Assembly: GCA_003550305.1 (NCBI GenBank) | Contig: QKYT01001380.1 | Location: forward strand, 1 to 13,797 | Length of the DNA stretch: 13,797 nucleotides | Direction of reading: 5' to 3' | Origin: Glomus cerebriforme | Lineage: Eukaryota > Glomeromycota > Glomeromycetes > Glomerales > Glomeraceae | Part shown: positions 8,204 through 13,797 of the stretch, piece after piece | Position numbering within the stretch: the stretch's first letter is position 1 | Layout of the letters: each line of letters opens with the position of its first letter | Notes under the pieces: generated by a model | Seen by the model: the letters and a program-made list of their open reading frames with translations, nothing else | Told to the model about the DNA's origin: nothing | Databases searched by the model: none | Program-made: the position numbers and the translations under genes

Positions 8204-8625
8204 AACTAAAACTTACCAAATTTTTTAAATATTTTATTTTTTGTTCTATAATATTTTTATTTATCTATATATTAAAAATTTCTGAATTTAATAAATTTTT
8301 AGAAATAATTTAAATATAAGAAGAAAGATTTACCTTTTGATCAAACTTTTTTGATTATGGTATATATATCATACATTATTATTAATTTTTTATTATTATT
8401 TACATTTATTGATTTAAATAATTTATTATAATAATCTTTTATAATTAATCTGTTCTTTATTTATAGTTGTATTGAAAAGATAGATTATTAAATTGGATTT
8501 TTATTAGAAATTTAAAATAGATGTAAATATGCAAAATTAATACATATATAAAGAATTATACATATTTACAGAATTTACAGTGATATATGTAAATTATTAT
8601 GTAAATTATTTAATAATAAAAAATA
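8204..8625. other. Very AT-rich spacer, no gene
   Basis: Almost pure A/T with no supported frame on either strand; ATG(T)AAATTATT is repeated near 8586-8610. It ends at the target-site duplication of the next element. Confidence 0.5.
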
Positions 8626-8641
8626 ATATATTTATTTCATA

Positions 8642-8726
8642 TTATGGGCTCGGTAAAACGACCTTACAGTTTTTCAATAAAGCAACTGCTTAGTCAGCTT
8701 GTCTTCAAAAAAAAATATATATATAT
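8642..8726 (+). mobile_element. 5'-truncated retrocopy with perfect 16-bp TSD
   Basis: ATATATTTATTTCATA occurs at 8626-8641 and again at 8727-8742. Between them lies a GC-richer body (starting TTATGGGCTCGGTAAAACG), then TTTTTCAATAAAGC, GTCAGCTTGTCTTC and a tail of A followed by (TA)n. The terminal AATAAA...CTTGTCTT(C/T)AAAA matches the end of the SINE-like copy at 3644-4028. Exact long duplications and an A-rich tail are the signature of target-primed reverse transcription. Part of the duplication overlaps the TA-rich tail, so its true length may be slightly shorter. Confidence 0.7.
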
Positions 8727-8742
8727 ATATATTTATTTCATA

Positions 8743-9413
8743 AGAAGGACAACTCTTCCTACTGATCCTTATACCTATTTTTTTCAAGAAGTTTGAAAAA
8801 AAAAGTTGTGCTTTTTACCATTTTGCATTAAAAAAAAAGCAGTTTTTTAGTTTTAGAAAAAGTTATTTTATACTACTGAAATTAACTAAAAAACTTTAAA
8901 AAGTATGCATAATAGTCTTTGGTTTATCAAGTTTTTTCATAATTAGATTTTTATAACTTTCAGTTACTTATGCTTTATTTTAAGTTGATATCTGAAAGGC
9001 TATTCAATATTCTAAGATATCTTTTACAAATACAAAATGGAAGAGTAGAGCTTATAGCTACTTTTAGTAGATCCAAAAGTTAGTTTTATATGAAGTTTTT
9101 TTAAAAGTATAGCACTTTTCACAGAGTTATCACATGAACTTGACGTAGTAGAAAGAGTTTTTTTTTGGTATTTTGTTTGGTATTTATTTCTTAATGAAAT
9201 TTTAAAATTTGGTTTGAAAGTGAAATTGAAATGTGAATGAAGAGTTCAATTTTGCTATATTACCATTATTACCTAAAACCTGATCTATAATAATATCATA
9301 TTTTAATACTTCGAGAATATGGTAATATTTTAACTATTATTCTTTTTTTATTGAATTTAATTAGTATCTTAAACTAAAAAATTTGCACTTGTTAAACATA
9401 AAAGATAAACATA
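8743..9413. other. Gene-free stretch, possible decayed MITE
   Basis: No coding frame. GTTGTGCTTTTTACC near 8805 and the reverse complement of AGTATAGCACTTTTCAC near 9106-9122 resemble each other loosely, which could be the worn ends of a hAT-like MITE. The match is too weak to annotate as an element. Confidence 0.3.
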
Positions 9414-9415
9414 TA

Positions 9416-10779
9416 GGGGTAGTATTCCAAAAAAAATCTGATCTGATCTGAATCTGCAAATTTAAGATTTGTAGATCTGATCTGAATAAAATAAATCTGA
9501 TTTCTTTTGAGTAAATGATAATATCATCTAAATAGATCAAATCTGATTCAATCAGATCAGATCATAATACAAAAAAATCTGGAACTGATCTGATCAGATT
9601 CAAATCTTCATATATTAAATATGATAAAATAAAAAAAAGTTTTTTTTTATTTTTATCTTTTTTTTTAGAAACAGAATCTGGATGAATAAAGAAACCTGAA
9701 TAAACAGTTTCTGAATAAACTAAAGATGAGTTCATTTTTTTATTTACTTTATTAATTATTAGAAAATATAATTAATGTTCTCTTTTCTCTTTTTTTAGGA
9801 AATTGGACGAATGGATGAAGCTGAACAACCAAAATCTTGAATAAATGTAAAGTTTATTTTTTTTTACTATTAATTATTAAAGAATGTAATTAATATTCTC
9901 CTTTTCTCTTTTTTTCAGAAACTAGATGAACAGATGAAGCTGAATGACTAGGATTTTAGACAAACGTAAAGTTTATTCTTTTTTTACTTTATTAATTATT
10001 AGGAAAAGTAATTAACATTTCCTTTTCTCTTTTTTTAGAAAACTGGATGAATGGATAAAACCAAATGACTGGAATCTTGGACGAACGTAAAGTTCATTCT
10101 TTTTTACTTTATTAATTATTAGGAAAAGTAATTAATATTCTCTTTTTTCTTTTTTTAGAAAATTAGATGAAAGGATAAAGTCGAGTAAATAGAACTTGAA
10201 TAAATGAACTAAGAAATCAGTTCGTTCATTTTTTCATTTTTTTTTACTTTCAGAAAATGTAATTAATATTTTCCTTCTCTTTTTTTTTAAGAAACTGGAT
10301 GAACAGATAAAGCTGAACAAATGGAATTTGAATAAATGAATAAGAGGTTAGTTTATTTGTTTCTTTTCACTTTTTTTACTTTTAGAGAATATAATTAATG
10401 TTTCCCTTCTTTTATTTTTAGGAAACTGGATAAACGGATAAAGCTAAATGAATAGAACTTAAACGAATAAACTAAGAGATTAGTTCATTCATTTCTTTTC
10501 ATTTTTTACTTTCAGAAAACATAATTAACATCTTTCTTCTCTTCTTTTTAGAAAACTAAATAAACAATTAGATTCAGATTGGTTCAGTTTCAGATTTGAA
10601 TCAGTTTGGTTTTAGATTAATTAAATTCAGATCAGTTCAATTCAAATCTGAATCAGTTTCAGATCAGTTCAGATCAGATCTAGTCAGATTCAGATCAGTT
10701 CAGATCTGTTTCAGACTGGATTCAGATAGATTAGATTTAAATCAAATTTGATCTGAATCGATCTATTCAGAACACTATA
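9416..10779 (+). mobile_element. Second TA-flanked element with intron-like tandem array
   Basis: The left terminus TA-GGGGTAGTATTCC resembles the left terminus of the element at 874 (TA-GAGGTATGCTCC). The right terminus, read inverted, is TATAGTGTTCTG, so the terminal inverted repeat is short and imperfect (TAGT(A/G)TTC). The right boundary could be 10777 or 10779. Both arms (9416-9605 and about 10570-10770) consist of GATCTGAA, AATCTGAT and CAGATCAGTTCAGATC words in inverted orientation, with GATC-rich triplications near 9438-9455 and 10660-10700. The 0.9-kb core is a seven-to-eight-unit array, annotated separately. There is no transposase, so it is non-autonomous. The element call is less certain than the first because of the weak terminal repeat. 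Confidence 0.55.
9661..10560 (+). repeat. Array of 120-130-bp intron-like units with 47-48-nt blocks
   Basis: Acceptor-like tracts (TTTTCTCTTTTTTTAG and variants) end at 9668, 9798, 9918, 10038, 10158, 10291, 10421 and 10551, giving spacings of 130, 120, 120, 120, 133, 130 and 130. After each AG comes a block starting GAAACTGGATGAA. In units 2-4 it ends at GTAAAGTT, making exon-like blocks 9799-9846, 9919-9965 and 10039-10086 (48, 47, 48 nt) separated by pseudo-introns of 72, 73 and 72 nt. In later units the donor has mutated to GAAC or GAAT and about 10 extra bases are present. One frame of the block reads KLDEWMKLNDWNLGRT-like in several units. Branch candidates are TTAAC or TTAAT, weaker than in the first element. 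Confidence 0.72.
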
Positions 10780-10784
10780 TAGGG

Positions 10785-11478
10785 AAAATATTAAAAAATT
10801 GATAGACAGATGATTACTAGTTAGTGATCAGTTATCCTTATTGTTATATTACATTAGATTTTTATTTCACAGTTAATGATCACTATTTTAGCCTCTTAAG
10901 TTAATATAATATATTATTATTAGAAAAAACAAAAAAAGTTAAAAATAGAAGATATAGATTTGCATAATCAAATACATCAGATCTATCTAGTTTAAAGAGA
11001 AAGTAGTTATGTGGTTGAGAGTTTTTTTTTGCAATAGGTATATCAAGAATTAAGATTCTTAGAAAGAAATAACTAAAACTATTTTTTATTTAAGTATTCA
11101 TTTTGATTTATTGAAAAAAATCTGATAGTACCCTATGAAAAGTTGCAACACTTATTTTACACTTATTTTATACTCGAAACACTTTCATTATACTTATTTN
11201 GTACTTATTTTATATTAATATTTAAAATCATACCAAAATTCTAAGGTATTTTATAATTATAAACATTCCAAAAATACTCGCAAAATATACTTAATTTTTT
11301 TACTAATAGTTCACAAAAATACTTAAAATATGCTTACCTGTTACTTATTTTATACTTGAATTTTTAATAAGTATATTATGAGTATCATTGATATTTTAGA
11401 ATATCACAAATTCTCTTCGCCTTATATTACACCCATTTAAGCTATTATATTTCCTGGCGTAATTGATCCAGTTTCAGC
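10785..11478. other. Gene-free stretch with ACTTATTTTATACT repeats
   Basis: Between 11147 and 11215 the word ACTTATTTTA recurs four times, and CTTATTTTATACTTGAA reappears near 11345. Inverted AAATAC and AAGTAT words suggest a decayed short TIR element, but no ends can be set. An N lies at 11200. No coding frame is supported. Confidence 0.35.
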
Positions 11479-11560
11479 ATTATGTCTGACGAAATATTGC
11501 ATTTTTTTTGCCAAATTGTCGTAATTACCATAATACATCTTATCAGATNTAATTGTCATA
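11479..11560 (+). repeat. Dispersed repeat copy A (ATTATGTCTGACGAAATATT)
   Basis: It aligns with 12889-12990 over ATTATGTCTGA, AATATT, TTTTTT, CAAAT, GTAA, ACCATA and TACAT blocks, same orientation, with insertions in the second copy. A 9-base inverted repeat, CATAATTGA/TCAATTATG, follows at 11557-11588. The family is unknown. Confidence 0.45.
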
Positions 11561-11689
11561 ATTGACGAAATGATTTACATCAATTATGGCCAATTATATC
11601 AAATCCGATTCTCCATTTCCCTTTAAAATCAAAGAAACGGGTTTGATAACCCATTTCAAATATTTATTTTTTTTTTATTTAAAATAGTT

Positions 11690-11835
11690 TTTTAAACCGA
11701 TCATTTACAAATATTTTTTTATCTTCATTTTTTATTAGTATTTTTTTTATTTTTCATGTAAACCGATCTTTTTTTTATCATTTTTTATCAGTTCTTTAAA
11801 CCAATTTTTTTTTATTCCTTCATTTTTTATTGGTC
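11690..11835. repeat. T-rich imperfect repeats around AAACCGATC
   Basis: AAACCGATC or AAACCAATT occurs at 11694, 11760 and 11798, each followed by long T runs with ATC or ATTC interruptions. The block ends in TTTTTTATTGGTCAG, which resembles a 3' splice site, directly before the minisatellite. A small perfect hairpin, GGGTT-TGAT-AACCC, precedes it at 11639-11652. Confidence 0.5.
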
Positions 11836-12300
11836 AGAAACAATGGAAGGATTAAGATGAACGAAAGAAATAATAGGAAAATAGATGAAAAAACAAATGA
11901 AGGAAATAATGGAAAAATGGACGAAAAACAATGGGAGATCAGAAACAATGAAAGGATCAAGATGAACGAAAAAAACAATGGAAAATGGATGAAAATGGAC
12001 GAAAAAACAATGGGAGATCAGGAAGGATCAAGATGGACGAAAGAAATAATGAGAAAATGGACAAAAATGGACGAAAAAACAATGGAAGATCAGAAACAAT
12101 AGAAGGATCAAGATGAACGAAAGAATCAATGGGAAAATGGATAAAAATGGATGAAAAAATAATGGCAGATCAGGAACAATAGAAGGATCAAGATGAACGA
12201 AGGAAATAATGAGAAAATGGACGAAAAAACAATAGGAGATCAGAAACAATGGAAAGATCAAAGATGAATAAAAGAAACAATGGAGAACAAAAAAGGACAA
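11836..12300. repeat. 70-80-bp purine-rich minisatellite, about six units
   Basis: The marker word GGATCAAGATGAACGAA (with variants) starts near 11849, 11954, 12025, 12105, 12185 and 12255, so unit lengths are 105, 71, 80, 80 and 70. Units also contain AACAATGG, AAAATGGACGAAAAAAC and GGAGATCAG. Some units lack a 10-base ATAAAAATGG-type segment, giving the 70 and 80 classes. Both strands show open frames here because the repeat lacks stops; there is no ATG context or domain, so I do not call a protein. Confidence 0.75.
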
Positions 12301-12365
12301 AAAGAATAATAATTATTTTAAACAATAACTGTTGCATAATAAAGCTAAAGCAAAATTAAACCAAA

Positions 12366-12504
12366 ATTAGTTGGAAATAAAATAAAGAGTATTAAGAAAA
12401 ATTCATGCGAATTTTTTCTTCAGTTGAGGTTTATTCTAAACTAACTAAAAATAGTTAGAAGTAATATAAAGTATATTAAGAAAAATTTGCGCAAATTTTT
12501 CTTC
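12366..12504. repeat. Duplicated unit centred on palindromes
   Basis: TAGTTGGAAATAAAATAAAG (from 12368) and TAGTTAGAAGTAATATAAAG (from about 12452) begin two diverged copies about 83 bp apart. Each ends in an inverted repeat around TATTAAGAAAAATT. In the second copy positions 12478-12503 are a perfect 26-base palindrome centred on GCGC; the first copy (12395-12421) is nearly palindromic. A third GCGCAAATTTT occurs near 12548. Confidence 0.6.
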
Positions 12505-12660
12505 CTATTAAACAATGATTTTAAAAAAAATATATTAAATTATTATGCGCAAATTTTGAACAATGATTTTTAGAAATAGAATTTATTAAGAACAATAAAT
12601 AAATTTCCTATATAAATAAACATAAAGTAAAAATTTTTTTTTTGTAAAAAATTTCCTATG

Positions 12661-12710
12661 TAAAATAAACTTTAAATTTACTGTCTAAAATAAACTTTAA
12701 ATTTACTGTC
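12661..12710. repeat. Perfect 25-bp tandem duplication
   Basis: Positions 12661-12685 and 12686-12710 are identical (unit begins TAAAATAAACTTTAAA and ends ACTGTC), so the duplication is recent or gene-converted. Confidence 0.85.
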
Positions 12711-12888
12711 TGATACAGAAATGCTATTGTAAAAATAAGAAATTTTACTTTTTTTTGGACTTTAATTTACCCACCATGTTCCCTACCACCACGGCACCAC
12801 CCCTACGAATTTTGCTTCATTATGTAATTTTTGCTGAATCTCGCTCTTGAATTTTAACATTCATTTGATTGGTTGTATATTATGTCTG

Positions 12889-12990
12889 ATGAATGCTGAA
12901 ATATTACNTCTGACAAAATGCANGTTTTTTCATGNCAAATGCTGATCGGTAACTTTACCATACATTTTTACATATCACTGATTTGTCAAA
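12889..12990 (+). repeat. Dispersed repeat copy B
   Basis: This is the counterpart of 11479-11560, with TATTATGTCTGATGAA and about 20 inserted bases (around TCTGACAAAATGC, itself partly repeating the start of the unit). Three N bases fall inside it (12908, 12923, 12935). It lies about 230 bp upstream of the transposase start, so it could belong to that element's 5' region. Confidence 0.45.
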
Positions 12991-13218
12991 CGCTTTAATA
13001 AAACCTAAATTTCAAAGTTTTACGAAGGAAATATAGGTATTTGTTTCNTTTTAGCATTTTTATACATTATAAGAAAGCAAATCATCTTTTACACTAAAAG
13101 AAAAAGAATAAAAAACATATGCTATTTATTACTTTATCTAGCATCTCATAATTTAAATAAAAATAACTGAAATTAATATTATTTTATTATAAAATAAAGT
13201 TAAAAATTCAGATTTACC

Positions 13219-13797
13219 ATGGCTTATTTTTGTACCTGTAAAAAGTGTAAGGATTCTTCACAAGATAATCAAGNGCGTTTTCTTAAAACCAAAAAGACTT
13301 ACAAAAANCATCAAAAAGCTGAACTACTACGAAACATTTCTGGTGATTTAAACACAACAGATACAAATTTAACAAATTCAGATGATGATGTTACAATAAT
13401 GGAAACAGATAGTGAAGAAGACAAAAAAAGTGATTTATCTGATAAGCAAGTACTGGTACCTAAGTTATTCCAAATTAAGAATTTTTCGAGGTAATATTTG
13501 AGGATTTTGTTAAATTAACTTATTATTAAATAGAAAATTACTTATTTAATCATATTTCATTAGGCAACCAAATCAAATAGGGTATTTATTCTATTAGGTT
13601 CTTTTAAATAACATAGTTGTGATTATTAACATTAATTATAAATTTTCTAAAGAATTTCAGTTAAGGAACATCAAGTTAATAAACTTGATAATGTACCTAA
13701 TTTATCAGAAAAAAATGATGAAATGGATACACTTAATGACAAAGATAATGATGAATTTGATGATGATGGTGAACCTGATTTATTAGAGAAAAATGAT
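13219..13797 (+). CDS. Plavaka-like transposase, N-terminal exons (partial)
   Basis: It starts at ATG 13219 in the context TACCATGG and runs off the right edge. Exon 1 (13219-13490) encodes MAYFCTCKKCKD, then KTKKTYKxHQKAE and an Asp/Ser/Thr-rich acidic region. The CxCxxC cluster with a following TYxxHQ is the usual opening of Plavaka/KDZ-type transposases (family recollection). The donor is CGAG|GTAATA at 13491. The best model uses an 18-nt microexon at 13564-13581 (adding QPNQI), flanked by introns of 73 and 71 nt, then a third exon from 13653 (ISVKEHQVNKLDN, continuing acidic DKDNDEFDDDGEPD) open to the end of the window. A single 162-nt intron from 13491 to 13652 would also keep frame. 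N at 13274 and 13308 leave residues 19 and 30 undefined. The catalytic region is outside the window, so intactness is unknown. The fragment at 326-683 is a different copy. Confidence 0.65.

Noticed and set aside
8800..9125. hAT-like MITE
   Set aside because: Candidate ends match only loosely and no target duplication is visible.
11830..12300. 90-codon frames on both strands of the minisatellite
   Set aside because: Opposite strands are equally open because the repeat lacks stops; unit lengths of 70, 80 and 105 would not keep frame.

Overview
The window is very AT-rich, non-bacterial DNA with short GT-AG introns of about 72 nt, one intact-looking nuclear gene and many transposon remnants. The best fit is an arbuscular mycorrhizal fungus (Glomeromycotina) or a close relative. 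I infer this from the extreme AT content, intron size, Plavaka/KDZ-type transposase pieces and a DEK-like chromatin gene; no rRNA or marker gene confirms it. Eight isolated N bases, all between 11200 and 13308, point to an unresolved, repeat-rich assembly.

Layout, left to right. 1-720: a short-motif repeat zone, then a broken exon of a Plavaka-like transposase. 874-2001: a TA-flanked element with terminal inverted repeats whose core is a tandem array of intron-like units (GTAA...CTAAC...polypyrimidine...AG) separating 29-nt exon-like blocks. 2314-2508: a transposase N-terminal remnant with a CxCxxC motif. 3630-4400: SINE-like copies. 4520-4740: a weak minus-strand coding remnant. 4890-5150: an unusual GC-richer island with CCAAT motifs. 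5558-7422: the only confident host gene, a minus-strand DEK-like protein of about 562 residues with a pseudo-SAP/SAP module, an HMG-box-like domain and an acidic tail, plus a 5' UTR intron. 7480-8160: low-confidence open frames. 8642-8726: a 5'-truncated retrocopy with a perfect 16-bp target duplication. 9416-10779: a second element built like the first, with 120-130-bp intron-like units and GATCTGAA-rich arms. 11479-12990: several repeat families, including a 70-80-bp minisatellite. 13219-13797: the first exons of another Plavaka-like transposase gene, running off the right edge.

How it fits together: a single chromatin-protein gene sits inside a transposon graveyard. The most unusual content is the pair of elements at 874-2001 and 9416-10779. 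Their sequences are largely unrelated, but both combine TA flanks, arms made of ATCTG-type words in inverted orientation, and a core of tandem pseudo-introns pointing the same way. They may belong to an undescribed class of splice-site-carrying (introner-like) non-autonomous elements. That is inference; RNA-seq and a genome-wide copy search would decide it.
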